A stretch of DNA of 5,964 bases from Candidatus Omnitrophota bacterium (lineage in GTDB: Bacteria; Omnitrophota; Gorgyraeia; Zapsychrales; Fredricksoniimonadaceae): positions 1 through 5,964 of the forward strand of contig JAEUSC010000345.1 in the NCBI GenBank assembly GCA_016789035.1, written 5' to 3'. The notes under the pieces are model-generated. The model searched no databases, had not been told where the DNA came from, and was given only the letters and a program-made list of their open reading frames with translations. Of the stretch, positions 1 to 5,759 are shown piece by piece (the stretch's first letter is position 1; the number at the start of each line of letters is the position of its first letter). A program made the translations under genes and the position numbers.

Positions 1-453
1 TTCACAAACAATGGTCACATTGCTTAATGTCTTTGATTTACTGTCTTTGGATGTCGATTTATACTTTTCCCATTTGTAAGTCCCAATCATGATTCCTTCA
101 ATGATTGCAATAATAGACTTTTCCTCGGTGGAGTGCGTAATAAGCTCAAGGGCTTCACATTTCTTAAGATACGACGAGGCGAGCGCTTTTTTCACTGTAA
201 TTCTAAGCGCTGTCAAATTCTGATCTTCTGATTTGCCTACCCCGACAAACAGGACAAGTTTATTTTTCTTTGCAATGAAAGGAAAGACCTCGTCTTTCTC
301 ACCGGAAAAACGGTCTTCCTTGATAAGTTGAACCAAAGACTCTTCAAGATTCTTGTCCTTAAACAGAAAGTCCTTTTGCTTTACTTGTTCCTTATCGATA
401 AAAATAATGGTTGCGTCTTTGTCGAATTTTTCATGATTGCGAAAGCTGATCAC
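1..453 (-). CDS. pepA: Leucyl aminopeptidase (M17 family), N-terminal part, truncated by window edge
   Basis: The minus-strand frame is open from 453 to the window edge and gives 151 residues. There is no ATG near its beginning. The start chosen is GTG at 453-451, because an AAGGAG Shine-Dalgarno (460-465) lies 6 nt upstream of it; the frame closes with a TAA at 486-484. The translation has the layout of the M17 N-terminal domain: a short variable start, an F-S-G-E segment (about residues 59-62), a hydrophobic strand ending in LFVGVGKSED (about residues 78-87), a helix, then EGIMIGTYKWEKYKS (about residues 125-139) and a closing strand NVTIV. M17 enzymes are cytosolic, hexameric, two-metal aminopeptidases that release N-terminal residues from peptides. 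The catalytic C-terminal domain lies beyond the window, so metal ligands cannot be checked. The start is 56 nt after the gltA stop, with no terminator between, so co-transcription with gltA is likely. Confidence 0.87.
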   Translation of the reverse strand, partial: MISFRNHEKFDKDATIIFIDKEQVKQKDFLFKDKNLEESLVQLIKEDRFSGEKDEVFPFIAKKNKLVLFVGVGKSEDQNLTALRITVKKALASSYLKKCEALELITHSTEEKSIIAIIEGIMIGTYKWEKYKSTSKDSKSKTLSNVTIVCE

Positions 454-459
454 ATCAGA

Positions 460-465
460 CTCCTT
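460..465 (-). promoter_or_regulatory. Shine-Dalgarno of pepA (decides a GTG start)
   Basis: AAGGAG on the minus strand is followed by a 6-nt spacer and GTG. It is the only good ribosome binding site in this frame and there is no ATG alternative before residue 127, so it fixes the start at 453. Confidence 0.8.
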
Positions 466-509
466 GTTGACTACGTAACGTTCTTAAAGTTTGATACTCG
501 TGACACCTA

Positions 510-1802
510 TTAGCTTCTCTGCTCTATTGAAACATAATCCCGAGTCAATTCCCCGGTATAGATTTGACGTGGTCTACCAATTTTTGTCATTGGATCCTTG
601 GTCATCTCTCTCCAATGCGCAATCCAGCCGGGCATACGCCCAATAGCAAACATAACAGGAAACATATTAAGCGGAATTCCAATGGCCCTATAAATGATAC
701 CGCTGTAAAAATCAACATTAGGATAAAGCTTGCGCGACACGAAGTATTCATCCTTCAACGCAGCCTCCTCCAGCCTTTTAGCTAAGTCTAATAGCGGATC
801 ATGGATCCCCATCTTATTTAGCAAGTCATCGGCGCATTGCTTAATGATTTTGGCACGAGGATCAAAATTTTTATACACGCGGTGTCCGAATCCCATCAAA
901 CGAAAGTCAGACGTTTTGTCTTTGGCTTTGTTGATATATTTATTCAAATCAGCGCCATCAGCTTGAATAGCCTCAAGCATTTCGATAACCGCCTGGTTGG
1001 CACCACCATGTAGTGGCCCCCACAATGCGAGAATTCCTGCTGAGATTGAAGCGTACAAATTGGCTTCCGAACTTCCAACCATCCGCACTGTTGAAGTGGA
1101 ACAATTCTGTTCATGATCAGCATGCAGAACCAACAATACTTTCAATGCCCGGACCACTTCTTCACGGATTTCGTACGGTTTAGCTGGTGAAGAAAACATC
1201 ATGTTGAGAAAATTGGGAACATATTTAAGGTCATGACGTGGGTAAACAAACGGTTCACCGATGGATTTCTTATAAGAGAACGCGGCGATGGTGCGGACCT
1301 GCGAAAGCAACTGCGCGGCTAAACGATAAAAAAGATCATCTGTCATATGGCTTTTGACCAAATCGGGATAATACCCAGACAATGAACATATCATGGCCGA
1401 TAAAATTGCCATGGGATGCGCCCCCGAAGGATAGGCATTGAAAAAATTTTTCATATCCTCGTGGATCATAGAAAATTCTGCAAATGTTTGTGAAAACTTG
1501 TCTAATTCTTTTTGATTGGGAAGTTTACCAAAAATCAAAAGGTAGGAAATTTCAACAAATGTGGATTTCTCAGCAAGCTGTTCGATAGGATAGCCGCGGT
1601 AACGTAAGATTCCTTTATCTCCGTCGAGAAAAGTAATGGCACTTTTACAGGCACCGGTGTTGCCGAAACCAGAATCAAGGGTTATGAATTCACTCTGCGA
1701 ACGCAATTTGGAGATATCAATCGCATACTCATTTTCAGTACCAACTAAAACAGGAAATTCGTAAGTTTTATCTCCGATAATTAGCTTGGCATTGTCACCC
1801 AT
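510..1802 (-). CDS. gltA: Citrate synthase, type II (GltA-like)
   Basis: The 430-residue protein condenses oxaloacetate with acetyl-CoA to give citrate, the entry step of the TCA cycle, in the cytosol. Its length matches the Gram-negative GltA class (E. coli 427 aa). The beta-rich N-terminal extension of that class is present (about residues 6-50), followed by the conserved GILRYRGYPIEQLA segment (residues 64-77). The catalytic triad is visible: H265 in PLHGGAN, H307 in GFGHRVYKNFDPR and D364 in PNVDFYSG. H230 in LHADHEQN and arginines R308, R398 and R410/R412 (substrate or CoA binding in the family) are also kept. At the position of E. coli Cys206, part of the NADH allosteric site, this protein has alanine (A207, in FSSPAKP), so NADH inhibition may be altered; this is inferred from alignment by eye. 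The ATG at 1802 has AAGGAG 5 nt upstream (1808-1813) and a good sigma70-type promoter (1849-1877). pepA follows 56 nt downstream. Confidence 0.97.
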   Translation of the reverse strand: MGDNAKLIIGDKTYEFPVLVGTENEYAIDISKLRSQSEFITLDSGFGNTGACKSAITFLDGDKGILRYRGYPIEQLAEKSTFVEISYLLIFGKLPNQKELDKFSQTFAEFSMIHEDMKNFFNAYPSGAHPMAILSAMICSLSGYYPDLVKSHMTDDLFYRLAAQLLSQVRTIAAFSYKKSIGEPFVYPRHDLKYVPNFLNMMFSSPAKPYEIREEVVRALKVLLVLHADHEQNCSTSTVRMVGSSEANLYASISAGILALWGPLHGGANQAVIEMLEAIQADGADLNKYINKAKDKTSDFRLMGFGHRVYKNFDPRAKIIKQCADDLLNKMGIHDPLLDLAKRLEEAALKDEYFVSRKLYPNVDFYSGIIYRAIGIPLNMFPVMFAIGRMPGWIAHWREMTKDPMTKIGRPRQIYTGELTRDYVSIEQRS

Positions 1803-1848
1803 TGCATCTCCTTGATTGTCAAAAATTTTAGTGAGGAAAAACTCGGTT

Positions 1849-1877
1849 ATTATATTATGGGAATTTTCTTAAGGCAA
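1849..1877 (-). promoter_or_regulatory. Sigma70-type promoter of gltA
   Basis: On the minus strand, TTGCCT (1872-1877) and a perfect TATAAT (1849-1854) are separated by exactly 17 bp. Transcription would start near 1842 and give a leader of about 40 nt containing the AAGGAG site of gltA. It probably also serves pepA. Confidence 0.7.
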
Positions 1878-1894
1878 GCTATTATCAGAAGTCT

Positions 1895-1912
1895 TTTACA
1901 ATGAATTTACAA
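1895..1912. repeat. Helically phased direct repeat upstream of gltA promoter
   Basis: TTTACAA occurs at 1895-1901 and 1906-1912 (plus-strand reading), with an 11-bp period, about one DNA turn. The pair lies about 17 bp upstream of the -35 box of gltA. It could be an activator site, but the sequence is AT-rich and the match is short, so this is a weak call. Confidence 0.25.
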
Positions 1913-1940
1913 AATTGGAAGATTTTTACTGCCCCTTAGA

Positions 1941-1957
1941 GCTAAACAAAATTTAGC
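1941..1957 (-). other. Small perfect hairpin overlapping the surE stop codon
   Basis: GCTAAA (1941-1946) and TTTAGC (1952-1957) are perfect inverted arms around a 5-nt loop, and the surE TAA (1953-1955) lies in one arm. The stem is short and AT-rich and no U-run follows on the minus strand, so it is not a convincing intrinsic terminator. It could pause polymerase or protect the mRNA end. Confidence 0.3.
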
Positions 1958-2714
1958 GTAGGAGTTTCTGATACGATTTTAACGTTTCTAAGTAATCATT
2001 GTTGGTTAAATCGGATTGGATGGGAGTCACAGTCACGTAACCATGATGAAGAGCCCAGGTATCGGTGCCATCGTCACTCTTCACCGGAGGCGGATCCCCC
2101 GCAAGCCAGTAATATTCCCGGAGATTCGGATCCTCACGGCGGGTAAACTTACTTAAGATTGGCTCAAGCCCCTGACGGGTCCAGCGCACCCCTTTAACTT
2201 GCGACGGTTTGACAGCAGGAACATTGACATTTAGAAATGTGCCCTGTGGCATGCTTTTTACGGCCACAATTTTGCAAATTTTGGCTGCAATTTTCGCAGC
2301 ATAGGTGTAATCGCCTTTTGTAAACGAATTATAGGAAACCGCCACAGAAGGAATTCCCATCAGCGCACCTTCACGGGCCCCCGCCACTGTCCCGGAATAA
2401 TGAACACTGGCTCCTTCATTAGGCCCACAATTGATGCCTGAGACCACCATATCCGGCTTGCGCTTTAACACCACTTCCACACCAAACTTCACGCAGTCGG
2501 CAGGCAAACCGCTCAAGGAAGTGCCAAAAAATTTACCATTACGAAAATTTTTTTTCTGCCATAGCGGATGTCGCAAAGTCACCCCATGCCCTACTGAACT
2601 GCGTTCAGAATCCGGGGCCACAACCGTCACCTGGCCGATCTTCTTAAGCGACAGATACAACGCATAAATTCCGTCGGCATGAATACCGTCATCATTCGTC
2701 AATAAAATATTCAT
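1953..2714 (-). CDS. surE: 5'/3'-nucleotidase SurE
   Basis: SurE is a cytosolic metal-dependent phosphatase acting on nucleoside monophosphates and, in some species, short polyphosphate; it is linked to stationary-phase survival. The 253-residue protein starts with the family hallmark MNILLTNDDG. The four metal ligands known for the family are in place: D8, D9, S39 (in SERSSVGHG) and N95 (in VSGINCGPN). The HYSGTVAGAREG segment (residues 105-116) and the PADC motif (71-74) are also typical. The start at 2714 was preferred because family proteins begin here. An in-frame ATG at 2783 would add 23 residues that look unrelated to the family, though it has a purine-rich AAGAAG just upstream. The chosen ATG has no Shine-Dalgarno; a TATACT box ends 6 nt before it, so the mRNA may be leaderless. 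gltA follows after 150 bp with its own promoter. Confidence 0.95.
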   Translation of the reverse strand: MNILLTNDDGIHADGIYALYLSLKKIGQVTVVAPDSERSSVGHGVTLRHPLWQKKNFRNGKFFGTSLSGLPADCVKFGVEVVLKRKPDMVVSGINCGPNEGASVHYSGTVAGAREGALMGIPSVAVSYNSFTKGDYTYAAKIAAKICKIVAVKSMPQGTFLNVNVPAVKPSQVKGVRWTRQGLEPILSKFTRREDPNLREYYWLAGDPPPVKSDDGTDTWALHHGYVTVTPIQSDLTNNDYLETLKSYQKLLR

Positions 2715-2720
2715 GACGTT

Positions 2721-2726
2721 AGTATA
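2721..2726 (-). promoter_or_regulatory. Candidate -10 box giving a leaderless surE mRNA
   Basis: TATACT on the minus strand is followed by 6 nt and then the surE ATG, so transcription would start at or next to the A of the start codon. No good -35 box is seen at 16-18 bp, only CTTTTA-like sequence, so the call is tentative. Confidence 0.4.
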
Positions 2727-2782
2727 GCTGGCAAACTTAAAAATAAAAGTATAAATTGTAAAACGATTGCCAACAAAAGACA

Positions 2783-2810
2783 TTGTTCTTCTTTAATGTT
2801 TTGATAGAAT
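2783..2810 (+). promoter_or_regulatory. Promoter of the UPF0114/YqhA-family gene
   Basis: TTGTTC (2783-2788) and TAGAAT (2805-2810) are spaced by 16 bp. TG one base before the -10 box (2802-2803) makes an extended -10. The start would be near 2816, leaving a leader of about 29 nt with the ribosome binding site. It is divergent from surE. Confidence 0.5.
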
Positions 2811-2844
2811 GCTGGCAATTTCAAACATCTATGGAAGGAAAAAC

Positions 2845-3348
2845 ATGAACAATCGAAGCCTATTGGAAAAAACATTCGAATCCTTATTATGGAAAAGCCG
2901 GCTGGGAACTATCCTGATCGTTATCTTCAGCATAGCCGGAGCTTTTGGTTTATTTGCGATGGGAAGCATCGAAATTTTTCATGGAATCCAAATAATTCTC
3001 AAACCACATATCGAAGAAGGAACTGAAGCCGTCCTCATCAATATTATCGGCGCGCTAGATTTGTACCTTATTGGGGTCATTCTGCTGCTGTTTAGTTTTG
3101 GAATTTACGAACTCTTTATTTCAAAAATCGATCAAGCTCGAATTGAGGGTGGAGACAACATTTTAAATATTGAATCTTTAGACGAGCTTAAAAACAAAAC
3201 GCTTAAAGTGATCGTGATGGTCATGGTTGTCAGTCTTGCCAAGGTCGTTTTAGGAATGAAATTCACGACGCCATTGGAAGTACTCTATTTTGCTATTAGT
3301 ATTCTCTGTGTTTCAGCAGCAGTATTCTTTATTCGAAAGCACGATTAA
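2845..3348 (+). CDS. UPF0114 (YqhA) family inner-membrane protein
   Basis: The 167-residue protein is a predicted polytopic membrane protein of the UPF0114/YqhA family, whose function is not established. About four hydrophobic segments are visible: residues 20-42, 62-95, 121-138 and 145-163. The most diagnostic stretch is ALDLYLIGVILLLFSFGIYE (residues 70-89), followed by LFISKID; the loop ILNIESLDELKNK (residues 106-118) between segments 2 and 3 is also typical of the family. The ATG at 2845 has a good ribosome binding site (GGAAGGA, 2833-2839, 5 nt spacer) and matches where family members begin. An ATG 12 codons upstream lacks one. It is the only plus-strand gene in the window, transcribed divergently from surE and ending at the shared terminator at 3368-3396. 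It is close to the usual family length of 165-190 residues. Confidence 0.88.
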   Translation: MNNRSLLEKTFESLLWKSRLGTILIVIFSIAGAFGLFAMGSIEIFHGIQIILKPHIEEGTEAVLINIIGALDLYLIGVILLLFSFGIYELFISKIDQARIEGGDNILNIESLDELKNKTLKVIVMVMVVSLAKVVLGMKFTTPLEVLYFAISILCVSAAVFFIRKHD

Positions 3349-3367
3349 GTCAGCCAATTAGTAAAGA

Positions 3368-3396
3368 AAAAGCCGCGAATTTTCATCGCGGCTTTT
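3368..3396. terminator. Bidirectional intrinsic terminator
   Basis: Perfect 11-bp inverted arms (AAAAGCCGCGA at 3368-3378, TCGCGGCTTTT at 3386-3396) enclose a 7-nt loop. The GC-rich core is flanked by A and T runs on both sides, so either strand gives a hairpin followed by U residues. It sits between the convergent YqhA-family gene (stop 3348) and the lipoprotein gene (stop 3421) and can terminate both. Confidence 0.9.
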
Positions 3397-3420
3397 GAAT
3401 TTTAAATAAACCTACGGAAT

Positions 3421-3990
3421 CTACCTGACCTCATTGGTCGCTGGCATTTCAGTATTCTCAGTGGTCAAAATAGGTTCTGTGACAGGTGCGACAATGGAAG
3501 CTGCGGAAGAGATTCCAGCCGAAGCCGCGTTGACCGCCAAATGAACACCTAATTTTGACCATGTCTTTCGTCCAACTTTACCGTCTGCCTTTAAACCGTT
3601 TTCAGTCTGAAATTTCTCAATCGCCTTTTTAGTTTTTGGACCTATACTTCCGTCAATTTTCCCCTCATAATACCCGGCGTTTTTCAAAGCTTCCTGGATT
3701 TGAAGCGGTGTGGGATTTTCTATGACTTCATTAACATTCTGTTCAACTGAGCCAGACACAGCTTCTAACGCTGAGGTGACGGGTTCAGCGACGACATTGC
3801 CAGTCAGATTTTCCGTCACCACTGGTGCAGCAATATTAACAGCATTGGTTTCCAAATTGGCCAATGCCGTGGCCGTTGTTTCTTCCGTGACGATCGGCTC
3901 TTCGATAGGCGCCGCAACTTCTTTCTTCTGACAGCCCATAAATCCCATAATTCCCATTACACCTACAACAATTAGCATCGTATTTTTCAT
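3421..3990 (-). CDS. Peptidoglycan-binding-domain lipoprotein
   Basis: The 189-residue protein begins with a short basic end and a hydrophobic core (residues 5-19) ending in F-M-G-C, with C20 as the probable lipidated cysteine. Phe at -3 departs from the usual Leu, so lipidation is likely but not certain. A low-complexity Val/Ala/Glu/Thr-rich linker (residues 24-92) leads to one PG_binding_1 domain (about 94-148), recognised by IDGSIGPKT, AIEKFQ, NGLKADGKVG and KTWSKLG. An Ala/Ser/Thr-rich tail of about 40 residues follows. No catalytic domain is attached, so the likely role is a structural tether between membrane and cell wall; this is inferred. The ATG at 3990 is preceded by AAAAGGG (4000-4006) at 9 nt, a slightly long spacer. 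It lies 38 nt after the small secreted protein gene with no terminator between, so the two are probably co-transcribed, ending at 3368-3396. Confidence 0.85.
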   Translation of the reverse strand: MKNTMLIVVGVMGIMGFMGCQKKEVAAPIEEPIVTEETTATALANLETNAVNIAAPVVTENLTGNVVAEPVTSALEAVSGSVEQNVNEVIENPTPLQIQEALKNAGYYEGKIDGSIGPKTKKAIEKFQTENGLKADGKVGRKTWSKLGVHLAVNAASAGISSAASIVAPVTEPILTTENTEMPATNEVR

Positions 3991-4028
3991 ATCTCACTGC
4001 CCTTTTCAGTTGTTAATAGTGTTACCAA

Positions 4029-4382
4029 TTATTTTTTGACCCAAACAGATTCAACGACATTTGTCCCGTCAGGCATTGGTGCAAACTCAACCAGTACACG
4101 CAAACCAGGCTTTAAATCAGCCAGTGTTCCTTGGCTCATAGCAATATCGATCGTCGAAATATCCGTCACAAAGAAAGTCAGTGTATGTTTTTGCTGAGGA
4201 ATTTCTTCAGTCTCATATTCTAAATCAAAACTTGAAGACTCCGGGTTCTGAGAAAGGATCGTCCCCACAATTTCCTGAGTTTTGACATCAGCCTCTTGTG
4301 CAGCTGATGCATTTGGAAGTGAACTACAAACCCCTCGAATAAAAAGTGAGACAACAATTATCAACGCACAAAAATTTCGCAT
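4029..4382 (-). CDS. Small secreted beta-rich protein, DUF5666-like fold suspected
   Basis: This 117-residue protein is of unknown function. It begins with MRNF, a hydrophobic stretch (residues 4-19) and a probable signal peptidase I site near A27/A28 (NASA-AQ), giving a mature domain of about 90 residues. C19 is preceded by R-G-V, so it does not form a lipobox. The mature part reads as alternating beta strands: EIVGTILSQNPESSSFDLEY, a TFFVTDISTIDI strand, then TLADLKPGLRVLVEF and VVESVWVKK. This pattern, with L-A-D-L-K-P-G-x-x-V, resembles small exported domains of the DUF5666 kind; that is from memory. The start at 4382 was chosen because AAGGA (4388-4392) lies 5 nt upstream. An in-frame ATG at 4397 has no ribosome binding site and would overlap this one. 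It lies 77 nt after the transporter gene and 38 nt before the lipoprotein gene. Confidence 0.75.
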   Translation of the reverse strand: MRNFCALIIVVSLFIRGVCSSLPNASAAQEADVKTQEIVGTILSQNPESSSFDLEYETEEIPQQKHTLTFFVTDISTIDIAMSQGTLADLKPGLRVLVEFAPMPDGTNVVESVWVKK

Positions 4383-4410
4383 ACATGTCCTTTCCATGTT
4401 AAGTAATTTA

Positions 4411-4416
4411 ATTATA
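4411..4416 (-). promoter_or_regulatory. Candidate -10 box of the secreted protein/lipoprotein unit
   Basis: A perfect TATAAT on the minus strand lies 28 nt before the ATG at 4382, a good distance for a leader carrying the AAGGA site. The -35 region is poor (TGAGAT at 4433-4438, 16-bp spacing), so it may be weak or need an activator. No terminator separates it from the transporter gene, so read-through is possible. Confidence 0.4.
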
Positions 4417-4459
4417 TGAAGAAATTAACAAAATCTCATTATTATTTCTATTTTTTTGT

Positions 4460-5704
4460 TCATACCTCGGCATAATCCAAATCTTTTGCGTACGTCTCCT
4501 TTAAAAAGCTGAGTGCGAAACACGCAAAAAACAGACATATTCCGGCAATCACGAACGCTCCATTAACGATCCCCAAAATGAGCTTAAGCTGGCTGAACGC
4601 GTACGACACCAGAACTACGGAACCTCTGACAAAATTAGGCACCGTTGTAGCGACTGTGGATCGTATATTTGTTCCGAACTGTTCGGCCGCAATTGTAACA
4701 AATATCGCCCAATAACCGGCCGAGAAACCCAATGCCAAACAATTTGCATAAAATACAGAAAGACTGGCTTCCTTATTTGAAAGATATAGGGTTATCGATA
4801 GAGCCATGAGTCCCATAAAAATTAACGAAACTTTCTTACGACTGCGCAAAATCTGCGACAAAGTACCGCTGACAAAATCCCCCACCGCCAAACCAATATA
4901 TGCAAACAAGACAGCCTTACCGGGATCAGGAACAGCCTTCATCCCCAATGCCTTTCCCAATTCCGGAGAAAATGTAATTAAGATTCCTACAACAAACCAC
5001 AGAGGAATACCAATCAAAATGCAACAGAGATATTTCCATGTACTCGACCATGACCGAAATATTAATAAAAGACTGCCGCGCTTGATTTGCTTCGATTTTA
5101 ATGAAGCAAACATATCAGACTCATAAACACTCAATCGCAAAAGTAAGAGCATGAATCCCATAAGACCGCCTAGAATATATGCCACGCGCCAATCAAAAAC
5201 ATCCCCAATGAGCGCGGCAAAGACAGCCCCAAGTATACCGATCGTAGCGACAATCATTGTTCCATAGCCGCGCGTTTCTTTGGACATGACTTCACTGACC
5301 AATGTGATTCCGACACCCAACTCTCCTGCAAGACCCACTCCAGCAATAAAACGGATCAGCGCATAGGTAGGAACATCCTGGACAAATCCATTAGCAATAT
5401 TTGCCATTGAATACAAAATGATAGAACCATAAAGAACGGAAAGCCTGCCCTTTTTGTCGCCCAATACTCCCCAGATAATACCGCCGAGAAGCATCCCGGC
5501 CATCTGTGCATTCAAAACTAAGACACCCTGCGGCAGTAAATCCTCGGCAGAAACACCTAAAGACTTTAAGCTTTTGATGCGGACAATACTAAACAGGATC
5601 AAATCATAAATATCGACAAAATACCCCAGCGCGGCTAAAAGGACTGATGAAAACACCAAACGATCTTTATTTAATGTCTTGCGGGATGATACAGAAGCTT
5701 TCAT
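4460..5704 (-). CDS. Major facilitator superfamily transporter, substrate unknown
   Basis: The 414-residue inner-membrane protein has about twelve hydrophobic segments in two halves, the usual MFS length. The MFS signature loop between segments 2 and 3 is clear: GVLGDKKGRLSV (residues 79-90). Segment 1 carries acidic residues (D31, D34 in YFVDIYDL), as in metabolite:H+ symporter groups. Segment 4 has R118 followed by the unusual GLAGELG (124-130). The second half has the distinctive TNIRSTVATTVPNFVRG (residues 345-361). These point to a proton-coupled uptake system for a small metabolite or organic acid, but the substrate cannot be read from sequence. The ATG at 5704 is preferred over an in-frame TTG at 5710. 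Neither has a Shine-Dalgarno, and a TATAAT ends 10 nt before the ATG. It begins 55 nt after the truD stop, with no terminator between. Confidence 0.9.
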   Translation of the reverse strand: MKASVSSRKTLNKDRLVFSSVLLAALGYFVDIYDLILFSIVRIKSLKSLGVSAEDLLPQGVLVLNAQMAGMLLGGIIWGVLGDKKGRLSVLYGSIILYSMANIANGFVQDVPTYALIRFIAGVGLAGELGVGITLVSEVMSKETRGYGTMIVATIGILGAVFAALIGDVFDWRVAYILGGLMGFMLLLLRLSVYESDMFASLKSKQIKRGSLLLIFRSWSSTWKYLCCILIGIPLWFVVGILITFSPELGKALGMKAVPDPGKAVLFAYIGLAVGDFVSGTLSQILRSRKKVSLIFMGLMALSITLYLSNKEASLSVFYANCLALGFSAGYWAIFVTIAAEQFGTNIRSTVATTVPNFVRGSVVLVSYAFSQLKLILGIVNGAFVIAGICLFFACFALSFLKETYAKDLDYAEV

Positions 5705-5714
5705 AGGCAAAAAT

Positions 5715-5720
5715 ATTATA
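5715..5720 (-). promoter_or_regulatory. Candidate -10 box close to the MFS gene start
   Basis: TATAAT on the minus strand lies 10 nt before the ATG, so transcription would begin about 3 nt before the start codon and leave almost no leader. No good -35 box is present at 16-18 bp, so this could be a chance match in AT-rich sequence. Confidence 0.35.
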
Positions 5721-5759
5721 AGATAAATATTATGGCGACTGGTCTGAAATTATTTTTTT

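Noticed and set aside
328..513. Plus-strand open frame of 61 codons
   Set aside because: It lies opposite the pepA N-terminal region and the gltA end, has no ribosome binding site, and its translation resembles no family. The minus strand here has clear M17 similarity.
564..966. Two overlapping plus-strand frames inside gltA
   Set aside because: They are antisense to strongly conserved citrate synthase coding sequence, and their translations show no domain or signal features.
2551..2558. 8-nt homopolymer in surE, and a similar 8-nt run in truD (5809-5816), as possible programmed slippage sites
   Set aside because: Both reading frames are intact across the runs and encode family-consistent residues, and no second overlapping frame continues as a plausible product.
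2431..2667. Plus-strand frame of 78 codons inside surE
   Set aside because: It is antisense to conserved SurE coding sequence, including the metal-site region, and has no independent support.
2715..2783. 23-residue N-terminal extension of SurE from the ATG at 2783
   Set aside because: SurE proteins begin at MNILLTNDDG. The extension is not family-like, and its start would overlap the -35 box of the divergent promoter. The purine-rich AAGAAG before it keeps a small doubt.
3710..3931. Plus-strand frame opposite the lipoprotein linker
   Set aside because: The Ser/Thr/Ala-rich translation is what results from reading a repetitive Val/Ala/Glu/Thr linker on the other strand.
4383..4397. Five-residue extension of the small secreted protein from the ATG at 4397
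   Set aside because: No ribosome binding site precedes it, while the ATG at 4382 has AAGGA at 5 nt, which lies inside the would-be extension.
4806..5126. Plus-strand frame of 106 codons inside the MFS gene
   Set aside because: It is antisense to MFS membrane segments and has no recognisable protein character.
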